A DNA stretch of 64,000 nt from Xenorhabdus szentirmaii DSM 16338 (GTDB taxonomy: Bacteria > Pseudomonadota > Gammaproteobacteria > Enterobacterales > Enterobacteriaceae): the NCBI RefSeq assembly GCF_002632585.1, contig NZ_NIBV01000001.1, positions 186,001-250,000 of the forward strand, in the 5' to 3' direction. Of this stretch, positions 28,386-42,516 are shown one piece after another. The first letter of the stretch is position 1. Every line of letters begins with the position of its first letter. Both the position numbers and the translations under genes were made by a program. Below the pieces are notes generated by a model. The model was not told the origin of the DNA. It saw nothing but the letters and a program-made list of their open reading frames with translations, and ran no database searches.

Positions 28386-29678
28386 ATGAAACTCTATAAC
28401 TTAAAAGACAACAGCGAGCAGGTCAGTTTTTCTCAGGCGGTAAAACAGGGATTGGGTAAACAACAAGGTCTCTTTTTTCCACAAGATTTACCTGAATTTA
28501 GCCGTGATGAAATTGACGAATTACTGAAACTGGATTTCGTCAGTCGCAGCCAGAAAATTCTCTCTGCGTTTATTGGGGATGAGATCCCCGCAGAACAATT
28601 GGCTGCCCGCATTAAAAATGCCTTTGCTTTCCCTGCACCCGTCACACAGGTCGAAGATGATATTGCCTCACTGGAGCTTTACCACGGCCCGACACTGGCG
28701 TTCAAAGACTTTGGCGGTCGTTTCATGGCACAAATCCTTGCTCATATTGCGGGAGAACAGCCTGTCACTATTTTGACTGCAACATCCGGTGATACCGGTG
28801 CTGCGGTTGCCCATGCATTTTATGGGCTGGATAACGTGCAAGTCGTGATTTTGTATCCCGAAGGCAAAATCAGCCCCTTGCAAGAAAAGCTTTTCTGCAC
28901 TCTGGGCAAGAATATTCACACTGTTGCCATCAACGGTGATTTCGACGCTTGTCAGGCGCTGGTCAAACAGGCTTTTGATGATGAAGAACTGAAACGTGCC
29001 CTGCACCTCAATTCAGCCAACTCCATTAACATCAGCCGTTTGTTGGCACAAATCTGTTATTACTTTGAAGCCGTTGCACAGATCCCAGCAGAAAAACGTG
29101 AACAATTGGTCATTTCCGTACCCAGCGGCAATTTCGGTAACTTAACCGCAGGATTATTGGCGAAGTCTCTGGGATTGCCGGTCAAACGCTTTATCGCCGC
29201 AACCAACGTCAATGATACCGTTCCCCGCTATCTGGCGGAGGGTGAATGGCAGCCCAACAAGACTGTTGCCACATTGTCCAACGCAATGGATGTCAGCCAG
29301 CCTAATAACTGGCCACGCATTGAAGAACTGTTCAGACGCAAAGGCTGGGCACTGAGTGAATTGGCAAATGGTGTCGTGAACGACGATACCACGCAAAACA
29401 CCATGCGGGAGCTGGCGGCAAAGGGCTATATTTCCGAACCCCATGCAGCCGTTGCTTATCGTATCCTGCGTGATCAGTTACAGGATGGAGAATATGGTTT
29501 GTTCTTGGGTACGGCTCATCCGGCTAAATTCAAAGAAAGTGTTGAAGCGACTCTCGGCCAAGCACTTCCCTTGCCCACAGAATTGGCAGAAAGAGCCGAT
29601 TTGGCCTTGCTCTCCCACTTCCTGCCTGCTGAGTTCTCAACCCTGCGTGAATTCCTGATGGAAAAAGCAGCGAAATAA
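28386..29678 (+). CDS. thrC: Threonine synthase
   Basis: PLP enzyme converting O-phosphohomoserine to threonine. The ATG at 28386 lies 2 bases after the thrB stop and gives 430 residues (E. coli 428), starting MKLYNLKDNSEQVSF. The PLP lysine is in GPTLAFKDFGGRF (about 107), followed by the phosphate-binding ATSGDTGAAVAHAF. Last gene of thrLABC. Confidence 0.96.
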   Translation: MKLYNLKDNSEQVSFSQAVKQGLGKQQGLFFPQDLPEFSRDEIDELLKLDFVSRSQKILSAFIGDEIPAEQLAARIKNAFAFPAPVTQVEDDIASLELYHGPTLAFKDFGGRFMAQILAHIAGEQPVTILTATSGDTGAAVAHAFYGLDNVQVVILYPEGKISPLQEKLFCTLGKNIHTVAINGDFDACQALVKQAFDDEELKRALHLNSANSINISRLLAQICYYFEAVAQIPAEKREQLVISVPSGNFGNLTAGLLAKSLGLPVKRFIAATNVNDTVPRYLAEGEWQPNKTVATLSNAMDVSQPNNWPRIEELFRRKGWALSELANGVVNDDTTQNTMRELAAKGYISEPHAAVAYRILRDQLQDGEYGLFLGTAHPAKFKESVEATLGQALPLPTELAERADLALLSHFLPAEFSTLREFLMEKAAK

Positions 29679-29687
29679 TCAGCGCTC

Positions 29688-29714
29688 ATCACTCCACCCA
29701 CATGGGTGGGGTGA
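29688..29714. terminator. Hairpin between convergent thrC and yaaA
   Basis: ATCACTCCACCCA (29688-29700) pairs with TGGGTGGGGTGAT (29702-29714 region) around a very short loop. No T tract follows on either strand, so termination is probable but unproven. Confidence 0.55.
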
Positions 29715-29729
29715 TATCTATAAAATGGG

Positions 29730-30506
29730 TTAGTGCTGCTCTGGACGAACAAACACCAACTCATCCCCTTTGGAAAGGGAGGCCTCAAAAGTGTATCCTT
29801 CCAGATTGAATTCAACCAAACGTGCCGGATCGGTCAGTTTATTCTGAATGATAAAACGGCTCATCAATCCACGGGCTTTTTTGGCATAAAAGCTGATGAC
29901 TTTGTACTTGCCATTTTTTTCATCCAGAAAAACAGGTTTAATTATTCTGGCTGCCAGTTTTTTAGTATTCACTGACTTGAAATACTCATCCGACGCCAGA
30001 TTAACCAGAATATCATCCCCCTGTTGTTCCAGTGTGGCATTCAAATTTTCGGTAATGCGGTCACCCCAAAACTTATACAGATCTTTACCCCGGGGATTTT
30101 CCAGTTTAACGCCCATTTCCAGACGATAAGGTTGCATCAGATCAAGAGGGCGCAAAACACCATACAACCCCGACAGCATTCTCAAATGTACTTGAGCGAA
30201 ATCAAAATCGCGGGCAGAGAACGTTTCTGCCTCCATTCCTGTATAAACATCGCCCTTAAATGCCAAAATCGCCTGACGGGCATTTTCCGGCGTAAAATGG
30301 GGTTGCCATTCACCAAAACGAGCGGCATTCAAACCTGCCAGCTTATCGCTGATATTCATTAAGCTGCTGATTTGTGCCGGGGTTAATGTTCGGCAGATAT
30401 CGATCAATTGCTGGGATTCTTCCAACAATTCCGGCTGACTGTATTTTTCTGTCGGGAGCGGACTTTCATAATCGAGGGTTTTTGCAGGTGAAAGGGTAAT
30501 AAGCAT
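29730..30506 (-). CDS. yaaA: Peroxide stress protein YaaA
   Basis: A 258-residue UPF0246/YaaA protein (E. coli 258). In E. coli it is induced by OxyR and lowers free intracellular iron during peroxide stress; it binds DNA. It begins [16 protein letters not shown] and has the conserved FKGDVYTG and Y-A-K-K-A-R-G segments. Its place between thrC and talB is that of E. coli, but yaaJ is missing here. Confidence 0.93.
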   Translation of the reverse strand: MLITLSPAKTLDYESPLPTEKYSQPELLEESQQLIDICRTLTPAQISSLMNISDKLAGLNAARFGEWQPHFTPENARQAILAFKGDVYTGMEAETFSARDFDFAQVHLRMLSGLYGVLRPLDLMQPYRLEMGVKLENPRGKDLYKFWGDRITENLNATLEQQGDDILVNLASDEYFKSVNTKKLAARIIKPVFLDEKNGKYKVISFYAKKARGLMSRFIIQNKLTDPARLVEFNLEGYTFEASLSKGDELVFVRPEQH

Positions 30507-30690
30507 TATTTTTTCCTAACTATTCTTTCCAGGAACTCAGACTCTCTCCACTTTAGCAAAAAAAGATGAAAAGGGGAGAATCTCAGCGATAGGATTTTCC
30601 TACCTTACAGTCACGCTTGACCATGTTATTATCACAGGATGGCGAGGCAATGCTGCCAAAGATTTTACGTATAACGATGAGACATTAAAC

Positions 30691-31644
30691 ATGACCGATA
30701 AACTGACTTCCCTGCGTAAACTGACAACAGTAGTAGCAGATACCGGGGATATCGCGGCGATGAAACTCTATCAGCCGCAAGATGCTACCACCAACCCTTC
30801 CCTGATTTTAAATGCAGCCCAAATTCCGGAATACCGTCAACTGATTGACGATGCTGTTGAATGGGCGCGTAGCCAGAGCGATTCCCGTGAGCAGCAAGTT
30901 ATTGATGCCGGCGACAAATTGGCTATCAATATTGGTCTGGAAATCCTGAAACTGATCCCCGGCCGTATCTCCACTGAAGTGGATGCTCGTCTGTCTTATG
31001 ACACCGAAGCAAGCGTCGCGAAAGCAAAACGCCTGATCAAACTGTACAACGAAGCGGGTATCAGCAATGACCGCATCCTGATCAAACTGGCTTCCACATG
31101 GCAGGGTATCCGTGCTGCCGAACAGCTGGAAAAAGAAGGCATCAACTGTAACCTGACCCTGTTGTTCTCCTTTGCCCAAGCGCGTGCTTGCGCAGAAGCA
31201 GGTGTTTTCCTGATTTCTCCGTTCGTCGGCCGTATCTTCGACTGGTACAAAGCGAACGGTGACAAGAAAGAGTTCGCACCTCATGAAGATCCGGGTGTGA
31301 TTTCTGTTTCTGAAATTTATCAATTCTACAAAGAACACGGCTACAACACCGTCGTAATGGGTGCAAGTTTCCGTAACGCGGGTGAAATTCTGGAACTGGC
31401 TGGCTGTGACCGCCTGACCATTTCCCCTGCACTGCTGAAAGAGCTGTCAGAAGCAGAAGGTGAAGTCGAGCGCAAACTGGGCTATGAAGGCGAAGTTAAA
31501 GCACGTCCGGCACCAATGACGGAAGCGGAGTTTTATTGGGAACACCATCAGGATGCAATGGCAACTGAAAAACTGGCGGAAGGCATCCGTAAGTTTGCGG
31601 TAGACCAAGGCAAACTGGAAAGCATGATCGCAGACCTACTGTAA
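30691..31644 (+). CDS. talB: Transaldolase B
   Basis: Pentose-phosphate-pathway enzyme transferring dihydroxyacetone units. The 317 residues align throughout with E. coli TalB (317). The Schiff-base lysine is K132 in [12 protein letters not shown], and the N-terminal TTNPSL (33-38) is conserved. Codon use is markedly biased toward highly expressed codons, unlike the flanking genes, as expected for a strongly expressed enzyme. Confidence 0.96.
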   Translation: MTDKLTSLRKLTTVVADTGDIAAMKLYQPQDATTNPSLILNAAQIPEYRQLIDDAVEWARSQSDSREQQVIDAGDKLAINIGLEILKLIPGRISTEVDARLSYDTEASVAKAKRLIKLYNEAGISNDRILIKLASTWQGIRAAEQLEKEGINCNLTLLFSFAQARACAEAGVFLISPFVGRIFDWYKANGDKKEFAPHEDPGVISVSEIYQFYKEHGYNTVVMGASFRNAGEILELAGCDRLTISPALLKELSEAEGEVERKLGYEGEVKARPAPMTEAEFYWEHHQDAMATEKLAEGIRKFAVDQGKLESMIADLL

Positions 31645-31680
31645 TCTTAAGCGCTAAGCGATACGCTATTTTTCCTGTAG

Positions 31681-31708
31681 AAAGGCGACATCATAATGAG
31701 TCGCCTTT
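31681..31708 (+). terminator. Terminator after talB
   Basis: AAAGGCGAC (31681-31689) pairs with GTCGCCTTT (31700-31708), followed by T. Confidence 0.9.
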
Positions 31709-31730
31709 TTTATCTATTATTGAGGTTTAT

Positions 31731-32306
31731 ATGAATGAATTGCGCATTGGCCTCGTCTCCGTTTCTGATCGGGCCTCAAGCGGTGTTTATCAGGACAAAG
31801 GGCTTCCGGCACTGGAAGCGTGGCTGAAAAAAACCATCACCACTCCTTTTAGTGTAGAAACCCGCCTTATTCCTGACGAACAGATTTTGATTGAACAAAC
31901 CCTGTGTGAATTGGTCGATGAATTGGGATGTCATTTTGTACTGACCACCGGAGGCACCGGACCAGCGCGTCGGGATGTCACGCCGGATGCGACGCTGGCG
32001 ATTGCGGATCGTGAAATGCCCGGATTTGGGGAGCAAATGCGTCAAATCAGCCTACAGTTTGTTCCCACGGCAATCCTGTCCCGTCAGGTCGGCGTGATCC
32101 GTAATCAGGCATTGATCCTGAATCTGCCCGGGCAACCTAAAGCCATCGCGGAAACACTGGAAGGTTTAAAAGATGAGAATGGCAAGGTGATAGTATCCGG
32201 CATTTTTGCCAGCGTTCCTTATTGCATCCAACTGCTGGATGGCCCTTATATCGAAACTGATGAATCTGTTGTCGCCGCCTTCAGACCAAAGAGCGCCCGT
32301 CGTTGA
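31731..32306 (+). CDS. mog: Molybdopterin adenylyltransferase Mog
   Basis: Adenylates molybdopterin before molybdenum insertion in molybdenum-cofactor synthesis. The 191 residues (E. coli 195) include the MPT-binding motif LTTGGTGPARRDVTPDAT near 75-92 and the later NLPGQPKA. GAGG precedes the start. The talB-mog order is conserved. It is followed by convergent bglB with a shared hairpin. Confidence 0.94.
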   Translation: MNELRIGLVSVSDRASSGVYQDKGLPALEAWLKKTITTPFSVETRLIPDEQILIEQTLCELVDELGCHFVLTTGGTGPARRDVTPDATLAIADREMPGFGEQMRQISLQFVPTAILSRQVGVIRNQALILNLPGQPKAIAETLEGLKDENGKVIVSGIFASVPYCIQLLDGPYIETDESVVAAFRPKSARR

Positions 32307-32311
32307 TTCAC

Positions 32312-32340
32312 CAAAGGTTCTGAGTTTTTCAGAACCTTTG
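32312..32340. terminator. Hairpin between convergent mog and bglB
   Basis: A perfect 12-bp stem, CAAAGGTTCTGA (32312-32323) with TCAGAACCTTTG (32329-32340), and a 5-base loop. Confidence 0.8.
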
Positions 32341-32347
32341 TGGCGGA

Positions 32348-33748
<1,401 letters not shown>

Positions 33749-33770
33749 TCAAATGTCCTCTTATGAATAC

Positions 33771-35702
<1,932 letters not shown>

Positions 35703-35763
35703 TTACGCGCTGTACTGTTTCCAAAATAGGCTTGTTGCAAAATCATTCAGGTCCAGCTGAAAA

Positions 35764-35815
35764 AAACCTGACAATGCCATCTTCCCTTGTCGGGGAGATA
35801 ATCACTGTCAGGTTT
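35764..35815 (-). terminator. BglG-controlled terminator between bglG and bglF
   Basis: AAACCTGACA (35764-35773) pairs with TGTCAGGTTT (35806-35815); on the minus-strand transcript the hairpin ends in a U tract. It overlaps the RAT site at 35811-35849. Confidence 0.88.
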
Positions 35816-35849
35816 TGCCTGCACCCATAACGGGCCGCAGTAACAATCC
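35811..35849 (-). promoter_or_regulatory. Ribonucleic antiterminator (RAT) between bglG and bglF
   Basis: The minus-strand reading begins GGATTGTTACTGC and ends GCAGGCAAAACC, the two halves of the BglG-binding RNA hairpin. The loop between them (GGCCCGTTATGGGT) is about 10 bases longer than the usual RAT loop. Confidence 0.85.
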
Positions 35850-35912
35850 TGTCTATCGACACCGGTTTCTAAACTGTTTTTTCACTATTTTCAGTACTCA
35901 GTTTTCCAACAC

Positions 35913-36833
<921 letters not shown>

Positions 36834-36955
36834 ATTTCTAATTCTATCTGCTTTTAGTCACACCTCAATTTGTGGACAATAGAAATGTGATTATGATCTC
36901 GGGATAAAATATCAATTCTCGTGACTCGGATAAGACGAATTAAATTGGATTTATT

Positions 36956-37612
36956 TTAAGGTTTCACTTCAATATCCATTCCTGCCTCTTTCCATCCCAA
37001 AAATCCTTTTTTAAATCTGCGGGCCTTAATGCCCTTGGCGTGAAGCAAGGCCAACGCATTAGCAGAAAGTATGCAATAAGGGCCACGGCAATAAGCGATC
37101 AAATTTTGATGGGAAATTAATTCATCCAACCTGTTTTCCAGCTCATCGACTGGAATATTAATGGCATCGGGCAAATGGCCTTGTTCAAATTCCTCTTTCG
37201 GCCTGACATCCAGTAAAGTCATGCTCTTTTCTTTGATTCTGTCCAGCAACTCTTCCCTGGAAATCGCTTCTTGGTTGCTTGCATCATCGATCAACCTGCG
37301 CATTTCTGCCCGGTTAAATTCAGCATATTGCCGAAGCGCGGAAATAATTTCCATGACAGGGCCTTCTCCCCGACGATAAAACACATGTTTGCCGGATTTT
37401 CGTGATTGAAGCACGCCAGCGCGTTTAAGCTGCTGAAGGTGCTGAAGGTGCTGGGAAGTATTGGCAATGGACAAACCGGAAAGTTCTGACAAATGTTCCA
37501 CGGATAGCTCTGTATCAGCCAGACACTCAAGCAGTGTCAGTCGATGGACATTTCCCAGAACCTTAGCAATTTCAGCAACCTCAACAAAAATTTGTTTATC
37601 AAATATTGACAT
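36956..37612 (-). CDS. ArsR-family regulator fused to a rhodanese domain
   Basis: A 218-residue two-domain protein. Residues about 8-95 form an ArsR-type winged helix (NVHRLTLLECL ... LSIANTSQHLQHLQQLKRAG). Residues about 110-215 form a rhodanese domain with the active-site cysteine in YCRGPYCILSA. Such fusions act as sulfur- or oxidant-responsive repressors; the target is not known here. The ATG at 37612 is preferred because GGAAG lies 5 bases upstream and it matches the family length; the frame extends to 37717. The neighbouring MHS transporter on the other strand might be a target. Confidence 0.88.
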   Translation of the reverse strand: MSIFDKQIFVEVAEIAKVLGNVHRLTLLECLADTELSVEHLSELSGLSIANTSQHLQHLQQLKRAGVLQSRKSGKHVFYRRGEGPVMEIISALRQYAEFNRAEMRRLIDDASNQEAISREELLDRIKEKSMTLLDVRPKEEFEQGHLPDAINIPVDELENRLDELISHQNLIAYCRGPYCILSANALALLHAKGIKARRFKKGFLGWKEAGMDIEVKP

Positions 37613-38219
37613 CAATCTTCCAATATTATTACATTCAATAAAATTATTGATTGTGATAATATCAGAGTTTTTCGGGCTTTTCGAATGCCAGCATATATCC
37701 AATGAATCGCAGGACAAGTGAATAACTGGCTAACCTTCTTTTGGTGTTGGCTTATATTTATCCGCACTGATTTATCAGTACTTCTCATAACATTATTCTC
37801 ATGATTTCATATTTAAATTACCGTCGGTAAACTTTATCGATGGCTATTTGTAACCAGCCATTTTTCAACGGCTATTTATCAACAGGAATGGTTTATTAAT
37901 TCCATCGCATTTGTTTTATTTCCCAGAACAATTATTAGGGTGTATAAGAAAAAAATTTAACCTTCTTAGTTAACAGAATAAAATAGTTAAATAAAAGTCA
38001 GGCCTTGCACGCTTGCCTTAAATTCCTATCATAGACAGTAATAACCTCTATTTCTGCCTTAACCTATCCTATAAATCGCTACAATCGTTTTATTCAAAAA
38101 ATTGCAGGATAAATACCTTTTAATATAGCATAAGTTTTATTTTCATCTTGCTCCATTCCGATGCGGAGTATGGAAAATAATAATAAAAACCTCATTTTAT
38201 AACTATAAATCGGTAACTT
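37613..38219. other. Divergent region between ArsR-rhodanese gene and MHS transporter
   Basis: About 600 AT-rich bases, no supportable gene. It should contain both promoters; no operator palindrome stands out. Confidence 0.4.
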
Positions 38220-39512
38220 ATGTCACAACAACACAATCGTTCATTAAACAAGCAGGACTATAAAACTCTGTCTTTGGCTGCCTTAGGTGGTGCATTGGAG
38301 TTTTACGATTTTATTATCTTTGTTTTTTTTGCCATGACACTCGGAGAACTCTTTTTCCCTGCTGATATCCCTGAATGGCTCAGGCAACTACAGACATTCG
38401 GTATTTTTGCAGCGGGTTATCTGGCCCGGCCTTTAGGCGGGATCATCATGGCTCACTTTGGTGATTTGGTGGGCCGCAAGAAAATGTTCTCGCTCAGCAT
38501 ATTGCTGATGGCTTTGCCGACACTCACCATCGGAATGCTGCCGACTTACGATACGATTGGCATTGCAGCGCCTATTCTGCTCTTGCTGATGAGAGTCATG
38601 CAGGGAGCGGCAATTGGTGGTGAAGTGCCCGGAGCATGGGTATTCGTGGCAGAACATGTTCCCCGCAAACGCATCGGCTTTGCCTGTGGTATCCTGACCG
38701 CCGGTTTGACGATGGGGATTTTGTTTGGCTCCCTTGTGGCAACCATCATTACATCCCTTTATGACAAGCAAGAGGTATTGGATTGGGCATGGCGTCTGCC
38801 ATTCTTCCTCGGCGGGTTCTTCGGCCTGTGTGCCATGTACTTGCGTCGCTGGTTACATGAAACGCCTATCTTCAAGGAAATGCAGGAACGCAAGGCATTG
38901 TTTGACGGATTGCCGCTGAAAGCCGTAGTTTTCAATCACAAACGTGCTATTGCTGTCTCCATGTTTCTGACATGGTTGCTGTCCGCGGGTATCGTGGTCA
39001 TTATTCTGATGACACCGACCTATATGCAAACCGTTTTCCATCTGGAACAATCGCTGACCCTGAAAGCAAACAGTCTGGCCATTATCTCACTCGCGATTGG
39101 CTGTATATCCGTGGGATACCTGTGTGATAAATGGGGAGCGAGTATTGTATTGATCGTGGGCTGCATTCTATTAGCCGCTGCAACCTGGTTTTTCTACCAC
39201 AATATCAGCCATGAACCACTCAAGTTATTTAGCATATATTCCACCCTTGGACTGATTGTCGGCGTCATCAGTGCAGCGCCGTTTGTGATGGTCAACAGCT
39301 ATCCGGCAGAAGTCAGATTCAGTGGTATTTCATTTTCATATAATATGGCCTATGCCATTTTCGGTGGCCTGACGCCAATCCTCATTACCCTGTTGCTGAG
39401 ATACACTTCTCTGGCGCCTGCTTACTATATTATGGCCTTATCCGCTGTCGGTGTTTTATTGGGGCTGTATCTCAGAAAAGGGAAGGTGTGGACTGAGCAT
39501 AAAACAAAATAA
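38220..39512 (+). CDS. MHS-family (metabolite:proton symporter) MFS transporter
   Basis: A 430-residue inner-membrane carrier with about 12 membrane helices. Family marks: ALGGALEFYDFIIF in helix 1, GYLARPLGGIIMAHFGDLVGRKKMF between helices 2 and 3 (the G-D-x-x-G-R-K MFS motif), and VMQGAAIGGEVPGAW in helix 4. These are typical of the ProP/ShiA/citrate-type MHS group. The substrate cannot be read from sequence. It lies divergently from the ArsR-rhodanese regulator and converges on satP. Confidence 0.88.
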   Translation: MSQQHNRSLNKQDYKTLSLAALGGALEFYDFIIFVFFAMTLGELFFPADIPEWLRQLQTFGIFAAGYLARPLGGIIMAHFGDLVGRKKMFSLSILLMALPTLTIGMLPTYDTIGIAAPILLLLMRVMQGAAIGGEVPGAWVFVAEHVPRKRIGFACGILTAGLTMGILFGSLVATIITSLYDKQEVLDWAWRLPFFLGGFFGLCAMYLRRWLHETPIFKEMQERKALFDGLPLKAVVFNHKRAIAVSMFLTWLLSAGIVVIILMTPTYMQTVFHLEQSLTLKANSLAIISLAIGCISVGYLCDKWGASIVLIVGCILLAAATWFFYHNISHEPLKLFSIYSTLGLIVGVISAAPFVMVNSYPAEVRFSGISFSYNMAYAIFGGLTPILITLLLRYTSLAPAYYIMALSAVGVLLGLYLRKGKVWTEHKTK

Positions 39513-39541
39513 TGCACTCCGGCAGGAACGGACATTTAAAA

Positions 39542-39569
39542 ACAGGATGAGTGTTTATGCTCATCCTGT
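39542..39569. terminator. Hairpin between convergent MHS gene and satP
   Basis: ACAGGATGAG (39542-39551) pairs with CTCATCCTGT (39560-39569). TTTAAAAA on its left gives a U tract for satP on the minus strand. Confidence 0.85.
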
Positions 39570-39577
39570 CTGAAAGA

Positions 39578-40150
39578 TTAAGCGTGTTTCACTTCACCAA
39601 TCGGCAAAACAGTACGGCCATATTGTTCATTCAGAACTTCAGCCATTGCCAGATAGAAAGCACTCGCACCACAGATAACGCCTTCAAAGCCCGCGAAGGT
39701 CAGAATGCCGGCATTGCCTGTGATATTGCCGATTGCCAACAAAGCAAACAGCAAAGTCAGGCTACCAAATACAAACTGCAAAACGCGGTTAGCCTTCAGC
39801 GTACCAAAGAACATGAACAGGGTGAAAATACCCCACAGGGCAAGGTAAACACCAAGGAATTCATGACTGGTTGCTTCAGCCAGCCCCATCGTCGGCAGGA
39901 AAAGTACCCCAATCAGACTCAACCAGAACATACCGTAAGAGGTAAATGCGGTTGCCGCAAAAGTATTTCCTTTTTTGTACTCAAAGATACCCGCAAGGAC
40001 TTGAGCCAAACCACCGTAAAAAATTCCCATACTTAAAATGACAGACGTCAATGGGAAAAAACCTGCGTTGTGCAAGTTCAACAAAATGGTTGTCATACCA
40101 AAACCCATTAACCCCAATGGGCCTGGATTCGCCAACTTATTAGAATGCAT
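39578..40150 (-). CDS. satP: Acetate/succinate permease SatP
   Basis: A 190-residue six-helix membrane protein of the GPR1/FUN34/YaaH family that imports acetate and succinate with protons. The family signature [21 protein letters not shown] is at about 8-28, and the FFGTLK motif is kept. E. coli SatP is 188 residues. GGGGAAG precedes the ATG. Its place between mog and dnaK matches E. coli apart from the inserted bgl and MHS genes. Confidence 0.95.
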   Translation of the reverse strand: MHSNKLANPGPLGLMGFGMTTILLNLHNAGFFPLTSVILSMGIFYGGLAQVLAGIFEYKKGNTFAATAFTSYGMFWLSLIGVLFLPTMGLAEATSHEFLGVYLALWGIFTLFMFFGTLKANRVLQFVFGSLTLLFALLAIGNITGNAGILTFAGFEGVICGASAFYLAMAEVLNEQYGRTVLPIGEVKHA

Positions 40151-40308
40151 ACTTCCCCTAGAAACAAAACAAAGAGTAAAAAATTCTCATGGCACATTTT
40201 TGTGCCCAAAAGCCATAAAAGGCGGCGAATCATAATGTGATGCCATCAACTACACAATGGCCTCCGAAAAATTTTTTCATTCACCCTCACTTTTTTTTCT
40301 ATCAGCCC

Positions 40309-40336
40309 CTTGATGATGGAATGAATGACCCCATTT
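40309..40336 (+). promoter_or_regulatory. Sigma-32 heat-shock promoter of dnaK
   Basis: CTTGAT (40309-40314) and CCCCATTT (40329-40336), 14 bases apart, match the heat-shock consensus (CTTGAAA / CCCCATNT). It lies about 155 bases before dnaK in an otherwise gene-free gap of 341 bases. Confidence 0.88.
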
Positions 40337-40491
40337 AAGTTTCAACTACAGTTACTACCGATATTTCAACATCAGTTGAAAACATGAAATGAGGAATTTC
40401 TGGCAATCCGTGCCATTGAAAAGAAAGCATTCGTCCTCATATAGCTTAGTAACTTGACCGAATATTATGAATTCTCTGTGGAGGCGTTTAG

Positions 40492-42402
40492 ATGGGTAAG
40501 ATCATTGGTATCGACTTGGGAACTACCAACTCTTGTGTAGCAATTATGGACGGCACTACTGCTCGTGTGCTTGAAAACAGTGAAGGTGACCGTACCACAC
40601 CTTCCATCATCGCATATACTCAGGACGGTGAAACTCTGGTTGGTCAACCAGCTAAACGTCAGGCTGTCACTAACCCGCAAAATACACTGTTCGCTATCAA
40701 GCGTCTGATTGGCCGTCGTTTTCAGGACGAAGAAGTTCAGCGCGACGAAGCTATCATGCCATACAAAATCATGGCTTCTGATAATGGCGATGCATGGCTG
40801 GAAGTGAAAGGCCAGAAAATGGCACCACCTCAGATTTCCGCTGAAGTTCTGAAAAAAATGAAGAAAACAGCAGAAGATTATCTGGGTGAAACGGTGACTG
40901 AAGCTGTTATCACCGTTCCTGCCTACTTCAACGATGCACAGCGTCAGGCAACCAAAGATGCCGGCCGCATTGCAGGTCTGGAAGTTAAGCGTATCATCAA
41001 CGAACCAACCGCAGCGGCTCTGGCTTACGGTCTGGACAAAGAAGTCGGCAACCGTACTATCGCAGTTTATGACCTGGGTGGCGGTACTTTCGATATCTCT
41101 ATCATCGAAATCGACGAAGTTGACGGCGAAAAAACGTATGAAGTTCTGGCAACCAATGGTGATACCCACCTGGGTGGTGAAGACTTCGACAGCCGCATGA
41201 TCAACTACCTGGTTGATGAATTCAAAAAAGAACAAGGTATCGACCTGCGTAACGACCCACTGGCAATGCAGCGTCTGAAAGAAGCGGCAGAAAAAGCGAA
41301 AATCGAGCTTTCTTCCGCACAACAGACTGACGTAAACCTGCCATACATCACCGCAGATGCAACCGGTCCTAAGCACATGAACGTAAAAGTTACCCGTGCG
41401 AAACTGGAATCTCTGGTTGAAGATCTGGTTAAACGTTCTATCGAGCCACTGAAAGTTGCTCTGAATGACGCAGGCCTGTCTGTATCTGACATTCAGGACG
41501 TGATTCTGGTGGGTGGTCAGACTCGTATGCCAATGGTGCAGAAAGCGGTCGCAGACTTCTTCGGTAAAGAGCCACGCAAAGACGTAAACCCGGATGAAGC
41601 GGTTGCTATAGGTGCAGCAGTTCAGGGTGGCGTACTGGCAGGTGACGTGAAAGACGTTCTGCTGCTGGACGTAACACCACTGTCTCTGGGTATCGAAACC
41701 ATGGGCGGCGTAATGACTTCCCTGATTTCTAAGAACACCACTATCCCAACCAAGCATAGCCAAGTGTTCTCTACTGCTGAAGACAACCAGTCCGCGGTAA
41801 CTATCCACGTACTGCAAGGTGAGCGTAAGCGCGCCGGCGATAACAAGTCCCTGGGTCAGTTCAACCTTGACGGCATTCAGCCAGCAATGCGCGGTACTCC
41901 ACAGATCGAAGTCACTTTCGACATCGATGCTGATGGTATCCTGCATGTTTCTGCAAAAGACAAAAACTCTGGCCGTGAGCAGAACATCACCATCAAGGCA
42001 TCTTCTGGTCTGAACGAAGAAGAAATCCAACAAATGGTACGTGATGCTGAAGCAAACGCAGAAGCTGACCGTAAATTTGAAGAGCTGGTTCAGATTCGTA
42101 ACCAAGCTGACCAGCTGATCCACGGTACTCGTAAGCAAGTTGAAGAAGCGGGCGACAAACTGACTGCTGACGACAAAGCGGCAATCGAGAAAGCATCTTC
42201 TGAGCTGGAAACTGCGTCGAAAGGCGAAGACAAAGCTGAAATCGAAACAAAAATTCAGGCTCTGGTTGAAGCATCCCAGAAACTTCTGGAAATCGCACAG
42301 CAACAAGCTCAGGCTGGCGCTGCTGATGCAGGTGCAGGCAACGCGAAGAAAGAAGACGACGCCGTAGACGCTGAATTCGAAGAAGTTAAAGACAAAAAAT
42401 AA
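40492..42402 (+). CDS. dnaK: Hsp70 chaperone DnaK
   Basis: ATP-dependent chaperone that folds and protects proteins with DnaJ and GrpE. The 636 residues have the nucleotide-binding domain ([10 protein letters not shown] at 5-14, [15 protein letters not shown] near 195), the hydrophobic linker [15 protein letters not shown] near 388, the substrate domain, and an acidic C-terminus ending EEVKDKK. GGAGGCG precedes the start. Codon use is strongly optimised. Confidence 0.98.
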   Translation: MGKIIGIDLGTTNSCVAIMDGTTARVLENSEGDRTTPSIIAYTQDGETLVGQPAKRQAVTNPQNTLFAIKRLIGRRFQDEEVQRDEAIMPYKIMASDNGDAWLEVKGQKMAPPQISAEVLKKMKKTAEDYLGETVTEAVITVPAYFNDAQRQATKDAGRIAGLEVKRIINEPTAAALAYGLDKEVGNRTIAVYDLGGGTFDISIIEIDEVDGEKTYEVLATNGDTHLGGEDFDSRMINYLVDEFKKEQGIDLRNDPLAMQRLKEAAEKAKIELSSAQQTDVNLPYITADATGPKHMNVKVTRAKLESLVEDLVKRSIEPLKVALNDAGLSVSDIQDVILVGGQTRMPMVQKAVADFFGKEPRKDVNPDEAVAIGAAVQGGVLAGDVKDVLLLDVTPLSLGIETMGGVMTSLISKNTTIPTKHSQVFSTAEDNQSAVTIHVLQGERKRAGDNKSLGQFNLDGIQPAMRGTPQIEVTFDIDADGILHVSAKDKNSGREQNITIKASSGLNEEEIQQMVRDAEANAEADRKFEELVQIRNQADQLIHGTRKQVEEAGDKLTADDKAAIEKASSELETASKGEDKAEIETKIQALVEASQKLLEIAQQQAQAGAADAGAGNAKKEDDAVDAEFEEVKDKK

Positions 42403-42428
42403 TAGCCCTTGACGGGCAAATTAACAGA

Positions 42429-42490
42429 AAGTAACAGGGCGCCTGTTACTTGTTAACTGACACGGGCGTTGAGGTAACTCCACGCCCGTG
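42429..42490 (+). promoter_or_regulatory. Two hairpins between dnaK and dnaJ
   Basis: AAGTAACAGG (42429-42438) with CCTGTTACTT (42442-42451), and CACGGGCGT (42461-42469) with ACGCCCGTG (42482-42490). Neither has a T tract, so they more likely modulate mRNA stability or partial read-through than terminate. Confidence 0.65.
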
Positions 42491-42516
42491 TGTGCGTGTT
42501 AAGGGTAAACAATACA

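Noticed and set aside
30808-31338. Minus-strand frame of 176 codons in talB
   Set aside because: Shadow of talB, whose strong codon bias leaves other frames open.
40465-42306. A 613-codon open frame on the minus strand opposite dnaK
   Set aside because: It is the antisense shadow of the highly codon-biased dnaK gene; its sequence is Cys/Phe-rich and like no protein family.
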